From Vreelandella rituensis (GTDB lineage Bacteria; Pseudomonadota; Gammaproteobacteria; Pseudomonadales; Halomonadaceae), in contig NZ_QPIJ01000012.1 of assembly GCF_003336665.1 (NCBI RefSeq), positions 1 to 64,000 on the forward strand: a stretch of DNA of 64,000 nt. Reading direction: 5' to 3'. The stretch's first letter is position 1; each line of letters opens with the position of its first letter. Below, in pieces: positions 42,030 to 51,868 of the stretch. The position numbers and the translations under genes were made by a program. The notes under the pieces were generated by a model. It ran no database searches. It saw only the letters and a program-made list of their open reading frames with translations, and was not told the origin of the DNA.

Positions 42030-43383
42030 ACTCTTACGCAAGGAAAGCTATTTCGGGCTGTTGCATGCCTACGGTTATGCCGGGGTGATCAGCTCGGGGC
42101 CTTGGGTGCTGTCGATCCTGGCCGTGATGGCGTTGGGTCTGCTATCGGTGGGCAGCGCCCAGGGCGAGGCACGCCATGTGACCCAGTTCCTGGTTTCGGT
42201 AACCTATCTAGTGGCCGGCTCACTCGTCCTGACCGGCCTGGTCCAGCTGCTATTCACCCGCTTCGTGGCGGACCGGCTTTTCGAGCACAGAAATCAGGTC
42301 ATTCTGCCCAACCTAATCGGCTTGTTGACTGGCATCAACGCAATAGCCGGTGTGCTGGGCCTGGGTATCCTCCTCCTGCTGTTCAATGGCACTTCACTGA
42401 TCTATCGCATCGAGATGCTGATCGGCTTTGTCCTGCTATGCAATATCTGGTGTATCACGGTCTTCGTGTCAGGCATGAAGTCCTACCGCCAGGTACTGCT
42501 GGCATTCTTTCTCGGCTACGGAGCCACCCTGGTGCTGGGCCTGCTACTGCGTCGCTTCGCCCTGGAGGGATTGCTCGGTGGATTCATCCTCGGTCAGGCG
42601 CTATTGCTGTATACCCTGCTGTTCATGGTGCTGCGCGACCATCCCGGCGAGCGTATCTTTGCCTTCGACCTGCGGCGCGCCAGCCAGACCCACCGCTCAC
42701 TGATGCTGAGCGGCCTGTTCTACAACCTCGGCATTTGGGTCGACAAGCTGGTGTTCTGGTACAACCCCAATACCTCTGAGGCCATCATCGGTCCGCTACG
42801 TGCCTCACCGATCTACGACCTGCCCATCTTCCTCGCCTACCTGTCGATCCTGCCTGGCATGGCAGTCTTTCTGGTGCGCATGGAAACCGACTTCGCCGAA
42901 CGCTGTACCGCCTACTACGACGCCGTGCGCGATGGCGGAACGCTCGAGCATATCGACCATTTGCTCGGGCGCATGGTGGATAGCGTTCGTCAGGGCATCT
43001 ACGACATCTTCAAGATCCAGGGCATCACCGTGGCCTCGCTGATTCTGGTTGGCCCCACACTGATCGCGTGGCTGGGGTTCTCGCCCTACTACGTGCCGCT
43101 GTTCAACATCGACATCGTCGCCGTCGGCATCCAGGTGCTATTCATGGCGATCCTCAACGTGCTGTTCTATCTCGACAAACTTAGGCTTGCACTATGGCTT
43201 TGTCTGCTTTTTGTCGTCTCTAACCTGGTTCTCACGATAATCAGTCAGTATCTAGGAGCCGCTTTCTACGGCTATGGGTACGCCCTCTCGTTACTGATTT
43301 GTTCGTTGACGGGTCTGGTACTCCTTGATCGTGAATTTCAGCAATTGACGTATAAAACTTTTATGCTGCAGAAAGGGTTTTAG
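42001..43383 (+). CDS. pelG: Pel inner-membrane transporter PelG
   Basis: 460 aa, about 12 membrane helices, MOP-superfamily (Wzx-like). It begins MAGIGFELRKLLRKESYFG and has LSGLFYNLGIWVDKLVFWYN, both conserved in PelG. It moves Pel across the inner membrane with PelD and PelE. AGGAG stands 8 bases before ATG 42001, which lies 29 bases inside the end of pelF. Last gene of the pel operon. Confidence 0.95.
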   Translation: MAGIGFELRKLLRKESYFGLLHAYGYAGVISSGPWVLSILAVMALGLLSVGSAQGEARHVTQFLVSVTYLVAGSLVLTGLVQLLFTRFVADRLFEHRNQVILPNLIGLLTGINAIAGVLGLGILLLLFNGTSLIYRIEMLIGFVLLCNIWCITVFVSGMKSYRQVLLAFFLGYGATLVLGLLLRRFALEGLLGGFILGQALLLYTLLFMVLRDHPGERIFAFDLRRASQTHRSLMLSGLFYNLGIWVDKLVFWYNPNTSEAIIGPLRASPIYDLPIFLAYLSILPGMAVFLVRMETDFAERCTAYYDAVRDGGTLEHIDHLLGRMVDSVRQGIYDIFKIQGITVASLILVGPTLIAWLGFSPYYVPLFNIDIVAVGIQVLFMAILNVLFYLDKLRLALWLCLLFVVSNLVLTIISQYLGAAFYGYGYALSLLICSLTGLVLLDREFQQLTYKTFMLQKGF

Positions 43384-43537
43384 ACTCTATCCGAATGTCG
43401 ACAAGCGACGGTCAGACAAGGCAAATATCAGATTTGAATAAGTAATTTTATTTTTACCCATATCTAACGATGTGTTTGGCTGCCTCGCTATACGATAGTG
43501 GGCAGCAGCCATGACCATTCTTTTCTCAGCCCTATAA

Positions 43538-43564
43538 GCCGCCCAAAAATGGGCGGCCTTTTTA
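43538..43564 (+). terminator. Rho-independent terminator of the pel operon
   Basis: GCCGCCC 43538-43544 pairs with GGGCGGC 43551-43557 (extended by A-T), followed by CCTTTTTATT. It lies about 155 bases after pelG, just before the cytochrome gene. Confidence 0.85.
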
Positions 43565-43673
43565 TTGAAGGGGTCATAGGACTGGTCTAAGTTTCAATAG
43601 GTGGTAATGCAATGCGGTTTGGTACTATCAAACAATAACCGCTGACCCTGTTTGGCAAGGTGAGGATAAAGAC

Positions 43674-44021
43674 ATGAAAACAGCATTGATTACATTGGCA
43701 TTAAGTGGAGTTTTCTTGGGTTCTTTCTCGGCATCGGCAGACATGCATGCTGACATGCAACAACTGGCGGAGGAGAAACAGTGCCTGAGCTGCCATGCCA
43801 GAAAGGACGATACACCGAGGGCGCCTGGTTTCAGCAGCATCGCGGCAAAATACTCAGGAACTGAGATGAAGAGCTATCTGGTCGAAGTCATACTGACTGG
43901 AGGCGAAGCGCATTGGGGATCTGCTGCCATGCCGGAAGCCGGTGAACGCGCTGAAGTGAGCGAGGAAGAGGCCGAGCAACTGGTCGACTGGATCTTGAGC
44001 ATGCACAAAGGCGACGACTAA
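43674..44021 (+). CDS. Small periplasmic c-type cytochrome
   Basis: 115 aa. Signal peptide to SASA, one haem site CLSCH near residue 37, and a distal Met in the SAAMPEAG segment that would be the sixth ligand, as in cytochrome c551/c-552-like proteins. It carries electrons in the periplasm; the partner is unknown as no oxidase or reductase is nearby. GAGGATAAAGAC precedes the ATG. Confidence 0.85.
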   Translation: MKTALITLALSGVFLGSFSASADMHADMQQLAEEKQCLSCHARKDDTPRAPGFSSIAAKYSGTEMKSYLVEVILTGGEAHWGSAAMPEAGERAEVSEEEAEQLVDWILSMHKGDD

Positions 44022-44091
44022 CCATTCAGTCCGAGAGACCTGTTCCGACAAACAACAGATAAACGCTTTGGCTGAAATTCAAGCGGGCAGG

Positions 44092-44132
44092 GGCTCACCG
44101 ATCTCGCCCAGCAGGGTTGGTTGAGCCTTTTT
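44092..44132 (+). terminator. Terminator-like hairpin behind the cytochrome c gene
   Basis: GGCTCA 44092-44097 pairs with TGAGCC 44122-44127, then TTTTT. The 24-base loop is long, with some internal pairing (CCCAGCAGGG), so it is weaker than the other terminators here. Confidence 0.45.
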
Positions 44133-44153
44133 GTGAGACCAAACAGCTAGCCC

Positions 44154-44660
44154 TTAGCGCTGACACGAGCCAATAATGCGCAGAGTGCGCTCGTCGATAC
44201 CGAGCGCTTCCAGCGGTTCGGAGATACCTTTTTCCTTTAACCATAGGGCCTGGAGCGTCACCGCTTCTCCCTCAAGTTGGTCGCGACATTGCACCTGCAG
44301 GTGGGCATTGTTGGCGAGTTGGACATGGTGAACGACCTCGTGCAGGAGATAGCTGGCGTCAACGAGATTATCGAGGTCACAGTCACTGTCCAAGTAAATG
44401 ATTGGATTCTCCGGGTCGTAGATACCACGAATCAGCGGTACCTGATGCGAGGCGAAACCCGGATAACAGCGTTGCCGAAGGGTCTCCTGATCTTGGAACT
44501 CGACGGGTGGCGGCTCAGGCGCAGCGTAGTCGGTATGCGCAGCCACCCATGCCGTCATGGTTGTTGCGAGACCCACTACCCGACCGGCTCGGACATCCTC
44601 CGCCTCCACTGTGCTGAGCGATAGCACGAGCAGGATACACAGCAGTAGGCTACGAAGCAT
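44154..44660 (-). CDS. Exported DUF6647-like protein with HExxH-type motif
   Basis: 168 aa. A signal peptide (LRSLLLCILLVLSLSTVEA) is followed by a small domain with SYLLHEVVHHVQ. HEVVH fits the zinc-protease HExxH pattern, and a downstream Glu (QLEGEA) could be the third ligand. Four Cys (RQRCYPG, DCDL, QCRDQ, GSCQR) could form disulfides. I do not know an assigned function. ATG 44660 is preferred to a TTG five codons earlier. The gene stands alone, convergent to the cytochrome gene. Confidence 0.7.
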   Translation of the reverse strand: MLRSLLLCILLVLSLSTVEAEDVRAGRVVGLATTMTAWVAAHTDYAAPEPPPVEFQDQETLRQRCYPGFASHQVPLIRGIYDPENPIIYLDSDCDLDNLVDASYLLHEVVHHVQLANNAHLQVQCRDQLEGEAVTLQALWLKEKGISEPLEALGIDERTLRIIGSCQR

Positions 44661-44905
44661 GGCGCACACCCCCAACTTGGCCTAAACAAGAAGAGCCCTC
44701 ATTATCACCAACGGCCCCACATGCGTACGCCTATCCATTTCAAGCTATACAGGCAACTCTGGAACAACAAACAGAAAGCTTAATCCGCTCCTTGTCAGAA
44801 TCCGCTCTGAACTTTTCAGAGGCTACAAGTATGCGCTGAAAATCGAGATGAACAAAAAGTGGACAGATTCAGATATTCAGAAAGGGGAAAACAGGAATTT
44901 CAGGC

Positions 44906-44929
44906 ACAAAAAAAGACGCATAAGCGTCT
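44906..44929 (-). terminator. Rho-independent terminator of tRNA-Leu
   Basis: On the minus strand AGACGC-TTAT-GCGTCT is followed by a run of seven T, 14 bases after the tRNA 3' end. Confidence 0.85.
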
Positions 44930-44942
44930 GATTTTGAAATAT

Positions 44943-45029
44943 TGGTGCCGGTGGTCGGACTCGAACCGACACACTGTTTCCAGCGGCGGATTTTGAATCC
45001 GCTGCGTCTACCAATTCCGCCACACCGGC
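44943..45029 (-). tRNA. tRNA-Leu (anticodon CAA)
   Basis: 87 nt on the minus strand. Acceptor stem GCCGGTG/CACCGGC, CCA encoded, long class II variable arm, T arm GGTTCGAGTCC, and anticodon loop TTCAAAA giving CAA for UUG codons. It sits upstream of and divergent from queA, as in pseudomonads. Confidence 0.95.
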
Positions 45030-45141
45030 AACGGTTGCGTATTATACGTAGGCAGCCGGAGAGGTCAATCACAAATGCTGACTTTGGCGAGGTTAATCGC
45101 TATCCTATGCCGCCCGATTCATTCCAAGAGTCCCTTTTTTC

Positions 45142-46176
45142 ATGCAGCGTGCCGATTTCGATTACCCGCTTCCCGAGGAGCTGATTGCCCGCTATCCCTC
45201 CGAGAGCCGCAGTGACTGTCGCCTTTTATGTGTGGACGGCCCTTCGGGCGAGCTGGCCCATCGGCGCTTTCCCGACCTGTTGGAATTGCTGGCGCCGGGC
45301 GACTTGCTGGTGTTCAACGACACCCGCGTGATCCCCGCGCGCCTGCACGGCCACAAGGCCAGTGGCGGCAAGGTGGAAATGTTGCTTGAACGCCCGCTGG
45401 ATGCGCATCGAGGGCTTGCGCATATCCGTTCGAGCAAGTCGCCCAAGCCGGGGACCGAGCTGATTTTCGAAGGCGATATCCATGCCATCGTGGAGGGCCG
45501 CCAAGAAGCGCTGTTCGAGCTGCGCTTTTTGGGCGAGACGCCGTTGATCGACCTGCTGGAGCGCCACGGCCACATGCCGTTGCCGCCTTATATTACCCGC
45601 GAGGATGAACTCAGCGACCGTGAGCGTTACCAGACCGTCTATGCAAGGCGCGATGGTGCCGTGGCCGCTCCCACCGCCGGGTTGCATTTCGATCAGCCGC
45701 TGCTCGATGCGTTGAAGGAAAAAGGCATCGAAAGCGCTTTCGTCACGTTGCACGTAGGGGCCGGCACCTTCCAGCCGGTGCGCGCCGATGACATTACCCA
45801 GCATCACATGCACAGCGAATGGATCGAAGTGAACGAAGACGCCTGCCGCCAGGTGAGAGCTGCTCAGGCAGGTGGCAAGCGCGTGGTCGCCGTGGGCACC
45901 ACCAGCGTGCGTTGCCTGGAAAGTGCCTGCCTGAAAAGCCTGGATGGGAATATAGCGCCTTATAGTGGCGATACCGATATTTTCATTTATCCGGGTTATG
46001 AATGGCGCTGCGTGGATGCTCTGATCACCAACTTTCACCTGCCTGAATCCACCTTATTGATGCTGGTGGCCGCCTTTAGCGGTTACGACAGCATGATGGC
46101 CGCTTACCGGGAAGCCGTCGCCAAGCGCTACGCCTTCTTCAGTTATGGTGATGCCATGTTTCTTAGTCGCCGCTGA
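45142..46176 (+). CDS. queA: S-adenosylmethionine:tRNA ribosyltransferase-isomerase
   Basis: 344 aa. Builds epoxyqueuosine in tRNA. Seen: [19 protein letters not shown] at the start, [26 protein letters not shown], and [12 protein letters not shown], all strongly conserved in QueA. It precedes tgt, which carries out the previous step, as in most gammaproteobacteria. Confidence 0.96.
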   Translation: MQRADFDYPLPEELIARYPSESRSDCRLLCVDGPSGELAHRRFPDLLELLAPGDLLVFNDTRVIPARLHGHKASGGKVEMLLERPLDAHRGLAHIRSSKSPKPGTELIFEGDIHAIVEGRQEALFELRFLGETPLIDLLERHGHMPLPPYITREDELSDRERYQTVYARRDGAVAAPTAGLHFDQPLLDALKEKGIESAFVTLHVGAGTFQPVRADDITQHHMHSEWIEVNEDACRQVRAAQAGGKRVVAVGTTSVRCLESACLKSLDGNIAPYSGDTDIFIYPGYEWRCVDALITNFHLPESTLLMLVAAFSGYDSMMAAYREAVAKRYAFFSYGDAMFLSRR

Positions 46177-46221
46177 ACGTTTTACAAGCGCTTTTTCCAG
46201 ATTTTAACGATCCTTTTTTAA

Positions 46222-47406
<1,185 letters not shown>

Positions 47407-47462
47407 CCACAGCCACTCACTTTATCGCACTATTTCATTCCCTCAATCAGGAGCTCGTTTCA

Positions 47463-47789
47463 ATGCTGGATTTCTTCATTTCCCCAGCCCTTGCCCAGGA
47501 TGCCCCCGGCGGCGGCGGCATTGCGCAAATTGTCATGCTGGTCGGTTTCGTGGCGATCTTCTACTTCCTGCTGTGGCGCCCCCAGGCCAAGCGGGCCAAG
47601 CAACACAAGCAGCTGATCAGTGGTTTGGCCAAAGGCGATGAAATCGTTATCGGCGGTGGTGTTGTGGGCCGTGTCACCAAGGTGGGCGATGAGTTCATTA
47701 CGCTGGAAATCGCCGAGGGCACCGAAGTCAACGTGCAGAAAAATGCCGTGGCCGCCGTATTGCCCAAAGGCACCATCAAGTCCATCTAA
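47463..47789 (+). CDS. yajC: Sec translocon accessory protein YajC
   Basis: 108 aa. Single N-terminal membrane helix (IAQIVMLVGFVAIFYFLLWRP) and the cytoplasmic YajC domain (GDEIVIGGGVVGRVTKVGDEF). AGGAG precedes ATG 47463 by 8 bases. Part of the SecDF-YajC complex; secD follows after 134 bases with two hairpins. Confidence 0.94.
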   Translation: MLDFFISPALAQDAPGGGGIAQIVMLVGFVAIFYFLLWRPQAKRAKQHKQLISGLAKGDEIVIGGGVVGRVTKVGDEFITLEIAEGTEVNVQKNAVAAVLPKGTIKSI

Positions 47790-47822
47790 ACACCTCTTCC
47801 CCCCTGCCGAACCTAGTGCCAG

Positions 47823-47894
47823 CCACCCCGGCAGGGGTGGAAATGGTCTGAGATGGTGACCTTCCGTTGCACGTCGCATAAGCGACGTGCAACG
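47823..47894 (+). promoter_or_regulatory. Two hairpins between yajC and secD
   Basis: First: CCACCCC 47823-47829 with GGGGTGG 47834-47840, loop GGCA. Second: CGTTGCACGTCGC 47865-47877 with GCGACGTGCAACG 47882-47894, a perfect 13-bp stem with loop ATAA. No T run follows. The second ends 29 bases before the secD start, so it may act as an mRNA processing, stability or attenuation element. Confidence 0.6.
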
Positions 47895-47923
47895 TTCCGT
47901 CCGTTATTGAAGGCAGGGCTTGC

Positions 47924-49765
47924 ATGCTCAACCGTTACCCCCTGTGGAAGTATCTGCTGATTCTGGTCATTCTGGTGACCGGGCTGATCTATTCGCTTCC
48001 CAATCTGTACCCCGAAGACCCTGCGGTACAAATCAGCAGCGACCTCGCGCTGGATGAACGCCGTATCACGCAGATCGAAAATGCATTGACCGATGCCGAT
48101 ATCCAGATCAAGTCTCTCGAAGAGCAGAACGGTCAATGGTTAATCCGCCTGAGACATCCCGACGACCAGCTTGAAGCGCGCGACATACTCAGCGATATAC
48201 TGGAACAAGATGCCACGGTGGCGCTTAACCTCGCCGAAGCCACGCCGGGCTGGCTCCAGGCACTGTCCGCTTCACCGATGACTCTGGGCCTCGACCTACG
48301 TGGCGGCGTGCACTTCTTGCTCGAAGTGGATATGGAAGCCGCTCTCACGCAGCGCCTGGAAGTCAACGCCAGTGCCATGCGTGAAATACTGCGCAGCGAA
48401 CGTATACGCTACCGCAACACTGAAATCGACGAGCGTCGCCTATCGTTCGACTTTGCCAGCAGCGAAGATCGCGATGCCGCGCGGCGCCTGATCAGCCGGG
48501 AATTTCCCGACTTCGATTATGAAAGTCCCGGTGAGGACCGTAGTGCCAGCCTGGTAATGACGTTGACGGAGCAGTCCATCAACGAAATCCAGGATTACGC
48601 CATCAACCAGAACTTGACCACTCTGCGTAACCGGGTGAATGAGCTGGGCGTATCCGAACCACTGGTACAGCGTCAAGGACCGGATCGCATCGTGGTGGAG
48701 CTTCCCGGTGTGCAGGATACCGTCGCCGCCAAGCGCATCGTCGGCGCTACGGCTAACCTGGAATTCCGCCTGGAAGCCCGCCCGGACACACCCAGCACCG
48801 AAACCGAAACCCTCAGTTTTCGCAATGAGCCTTCGCGCACCGCTGAACTGATGCGCGATGTGATCATCACCGGGGACAGCGTCTCCAGCGCCAGTCATAG
48901 CTTCGATGAAAATGGCCGCCCCCAGGTCAACATCAACCTGGACGGCACCGGTGGCACCCTGATGAATCGCGCCACTCGCACCAATATCGGGCGCAACATG
49001 GCGGTGCTGTTCATCGAGCACAAGACCGAAGACCGGGTGGTCATGGAAGACGGTGAAGAAACCGTGGTGCGTGACCCCTACGTGGAACGTGGCCTGATCA
49101 GTCTGGCCACCATCCAAAGTGCGCTGGGCAACAGTTTCCGTATCACCGGGCTGGACTCCCCCACCGAGGCGGGGGAACTGGCGCTATTGCTGCGTTCCGG
49201 CTCACTGGCCGCGCCGATCTACTTTGTCCAGGAACGCACCATCGGCCCGAGCCTTGGGCAGGAAAATATCGAACGCGGTTTGATGTCGGTGATCGTCGGC
49301 CTGTTGCTGGTGGTCGCGTTCATGCTGATTCGCTACAAGGTATTCGGGATAATCGCCAATGTCGCCCTGGCGCTGAACCTGACGCTGCTGGTGGCGGCCA
49401 TGTCGATGCTGGGTGCCACACTCACGCTTCCGGGGATTGCGGGTATCGTATTGACCCTGGGCATGGCGGTGGATGCCAATGTATTGATATTTGAACGGAT
49501 ACGCGAAGAACTGCGTAACGGCCTCTCGATACAGCAGGCCATTCATGCCGGTTACGAGCGTGCCTTCACCTCGATTCTGGATGCCAACATCACCACGCTG
49601 CTGGTGGCGGTGATTCTATTTTCGATCGGCACCGGGCCGGTCAAGGGCTTCGCGGTAACGCTCTCGCTGGGCATTATCTCGTCGATGTTCACCGCCCTGC
49701 TGGTCACCCGCGCCATGGTCAACTTGCTTTACGGCACCAAGCCGGTGAAGAAGCTCTGGATTTAA
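47924..49765 (+). CDS. secD: Protein translocase subunit SecD
   Basis: 613 aa. N-terminal helix, large periplasmic domains (with the P1 head), and the RND-like six-helix part (MTLGLDLRGGVHFLLEVD; GIAGIVLTLGMAVDANVLIFERI). Uses the proton or sodium gradient to pull exported proteins through. secF follows after 9 bases. Confidence 0.96.
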   Translation: MLNRYPLWKYLLILVILVTGLIYSLPNLYPEDPAVQISSDLALDERRITQIENALTDADIQIKSLEEQNGQWLIRLRHPDDQLEARDILSDILEQDATVALNLAEATPGWLQALSASPMTLGLDLRGGVHFLLEVDMEAALTQRLEVNASAMREILRSERIRYRNTEIDERRLSFDFASSEDRDAARRLISREFPDFDYESPGEDRSASLVMTLTEQSINEIQDYAINQNLTTLRNRVNELGVSEPLVQRQGPDRIVVELPGVQDTVAAKRIVGATANLEFRLEARPDTPSTETETLSFRNEPSRTAELMRDVIITGDSVSSASHSFDENGRPQVNINLDGTGGTLMNRATRTNIGRNMAVLFIEHKTEDRVVMEDGEETVVRDPYVERGLISLATIQSALGNSFRITGLDSPTEAGELALLLRSGSLAAPIYFVQERTIGPSLGQENIERGLMSVIVGLLLVVAFMLIRYKVFGIIANVALALNLTLLVAAMSMLGATLTLPGIAGIVLTLGMAVDANVLIFERIREELRNGLSIQQAIHAGYERAFTSILDANITTLLVAVILFSIGTGPVKGFAVTLSLGIISSMFTALLVTRAMVNLLYGTKPVKKLWI

Positions 49766-49774
49766 GAGGTGGTA

Positions 49775-50701
49775 ATGAAACCCATAACGCATCGACAACT
49801 CGACTTCATGGGCAAACGCCGCCTGGCGTTTATCGTCTCGGCGATACTGCTCAGCGTCTCGATATTGTCTATTCTCTTTCAGCAACTGAGCCTGGGGCTG
49901 GACTTCACCGGCGGCACCTTGGTGGAAGTCCGCTTCGCGGTCGCGCCTTCACTGGATGCCATCCGCCAGCTACTCGAAAACACCGGCTTTCAGGATGTCT
50001 CGGTACAAACGTTCGGCGCCTCCACCGAGGTGTTGATTCGTTTGCAGCAAGCCTTCGACCCGGAAGTCGGCAATCAGGTCGTCAACCTGTTGCGTGACGA
50101 CGGGGCAGCGGTAGAGTTGATTCGGGCCGAGTTTGTCGGCGCCCAGGTCGGCGACCAGCTACGCGACCAGAGCGGGCTGGGCATGCTTGTCGCCCTGGGC
50201 GTGGTAATGCTCTATGTGGCGCTGCGTTTCCAGTACAAATTCGCCATCGGCGCGCTGTTGGCGCTGCTACACGATGTGATTATCGTGCTGGGTGTCTTTT
50301 CGCTGTTTCGGCTTGATTTCGACCTCACCGTACTGGCCGCCCTATTGGCAGTGATCGGCTATTCATTGAATGACACCATCGTGGTGTATGACCGGATTCG
50401 CGAGACCATTCGCAAGTCTCTTCTGAATGACATGCCGGCCATTTTCAATGAAGCGATCAACGCCACCCTGTCACGCACCCTGGCGACATCCGGCACCACC
50501 CTGCTGGTACTGCTGGCATTGCTGATACTGGGCGGCGACATGATCTATCACTTCTCCATCGCGCTTATCATCGGTGTAGTGGTAGGCACCTTCTCGTCGA
50601 TCTATATCTCCGGTGCGCTGCTCCTGCCGCTCAAACTCAAGCGCGAAGACTTGATCCCGGCGAAGAAAGAAGACGAAGACGCCGAGGAAGAACTTCCTTG
50701 A
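49775..50701 (+). CDS. secF: Protein translocase subunit SecF
   Basis: 308 aa, six membrane helices; LGLDFTGGTLVEVRF and AVIGYSLNDTIVVYDRIRE are SecF hallmarks. ATG 49775 follows AGAGGTGG; a GTG two codons earlier is possible. Acidic tail KEDEDAEEELP. Ends at a strong bidirectional terminator shared with suhB. Confidence 0.96.
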   Translation: MKPITHRQLDFMGKRRLAFIVSAILLSVSILSILFQQLSLGLDFTGGTLVEVRFAVAPSLDAIRQLLENTGFQDVSVQTFGASTEVLIRLQQAFDPEVGNQVVNLLRDDGAAVELIRAEFVGAQVGDQLRDQSGLGMLVALGVVMLYVALRFQYKFAIGALLALLHDVIIVLGVFSLFRLDFDLTVLAALLAVIGYSLNDTIVVYDRIRETIRKSLLNDMPAIFNEAINATLSRTLATSGTTLLVLLALLILGGDMIYHFSIALIIGVVVGTFSSIYISGALLLPLKLKREDLIPAKKEDEDAEEELP

Positions 50702-50741
50702 ATAACGCGCTACCCAAGCGGCGCTGACTCGGTCGCAACGC

Positions 50742-50778
50742 AAAAAGCCCCCTGCCGGTTACCGACAGGGGGCTTTTT
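50742..50778. terminator. Bidirectional terminator between secF and suhB
   Basis: AAAAAGCCCCCTG 50742-50754 pairs exactly with CAGGGGGCTTTTT 50766-50778, with further pairing in the loop. Both strands end in a T run, fitting convergent genes. Confidence 0.92.
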
Positions 50779-50804
50779 CATTGATCAAAAATGCAAAATT
50801 CGGC

Positions 50805-51599
50805 TCAGAAATGTGGCGTCAGTTGCTTGACCAGTGCCTTGTAGAGACGCGGCCCGGCGGCCATCAACTGGCCTTCGACCGTGACCGAGGGTCGGCCGTC
50901 CGGCGTTCCCATCAAGGCCCCGGCTTCCTTGAGCATCAGGCTACCCACATGCATATCCTGCTCTTCCAACCCCAGCACGAAAGCACTATCGACTCGGCCA
51001 CTGGCCAGTTCACAGATATCCAACAGGCCACTGCCGCTGGCCAGCAGGGTATCCACCTGAGGCCCAAGCTGTTGAGCCAGGGTGAGGTAGGCCGGCAGAT
51101 GGCGACTACGCAGAAAGAGTTCCGGCAAGCTCATGGCCATTCGCGTGGCTTCGACCGCAGTAGGCTTGCTTACCCGAATACGCTTGTCGTTGTGCTGAGC
51201 ACCCCGGCCACGGCTGGCAATGTATTCGTCATCGCTGAAAGGACAGACCACGACGCCATGTTCCGGGCGACCCTTGACAAGACAGACTACCGAGATCGCA
51301 AACCCCTTCCCCGCTACCGCAAGATTGGAATAGCCATGCATCGGCTCGATTTTCCAGAGAATCTCCTCGCTTTCCCCCTCACCTGGCTTGTGAGGCGTAA
51401 AGCGCCCCATGAGGCCGTGCTGGGGATAGCCGCGTTCCAGCTGTTGCACAATGGTGGCTTCCGCCTTGTGGGCGGTCTCTTCCAGCAGGCGGTCGAGGTT
51501 GAACTCATCGTGAGCGTTTTCGATGCGTTCACGTACACGCAAGAACTGTTCGGAGGCACTGCGCGCAGCACGCAGTGTGAATTGGACCATCGGATGCAT
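50805..51599 (-). CDS. suhB: SuhB-like inositol-monophosphatase-fold protein, metal site degraded
   Basis: 264 aa. MHPMVQFTLRAAR, the overall length and the position between secF and trmJ identify it as SuhB. The phosphatase motifs are altered: the TEESGE stretch reads MGRFTP, the DPLDGTTN motif reads EPMHGYSN (first Asp to Glu, second to His), and the WDxAAG motif reads QDMHVG (Asp kept, Trp lost). Three of the four usual metal ligands are therefore changed and enzyme activity is unlikely. SuhB of E. coli also acts in rRNA transcription antitermination with Nus factors, which does not need the active site. ATG 51599 gives the family N-terminus. It faces secF. Confidence 0.9.
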   Translation of the reverse strand: MHPMVQFTLRAARSASEQFLRVRERIENAHDEFNLDRLLEETAHKAEATIVQQLERGYPQHGLMGRFTPHKPGEGESEEILWKIEPMHGYSNLAVAGKGFAISVVCLVKGRPEHGVVVCPFSDDEYIASRGRGAQHNDKRIRVSKPTAVEATRMAMSLPELFLRSRHLPAYLTLAQQLGPQVDTLLASGSGLLDICELASGRVDSAFVLGLEEQDMHVGSLMLKEAGALMGTPDGRPSVTVEGQLMAAGPRLYKALVKQLTPHF

Positions 51600-51868
51600 G
51601 ATCAAGCCTTTTTACGAATATGTTAAAGAACGGGCATTGAATAACGGGTGTTGAAAACAATTAAATAAAGAACAGCAGACAGCGGCAAGGACATTGCGTA
51701 TCTTGTTGGCGCGCAATCCTAGCAGATCCCCCTCCGGCACGCCACGCAGCCGTGCTAAACTCGACGTTTACTCAGACAAGTTCCGCTTCGGCGCGGCTTA
51801 TCTATCTTGCCCGTACTTTGCTTGACCGTATTTTCTTGCCCGTATTTTCGACTTTTGAGTTTTTCTTC

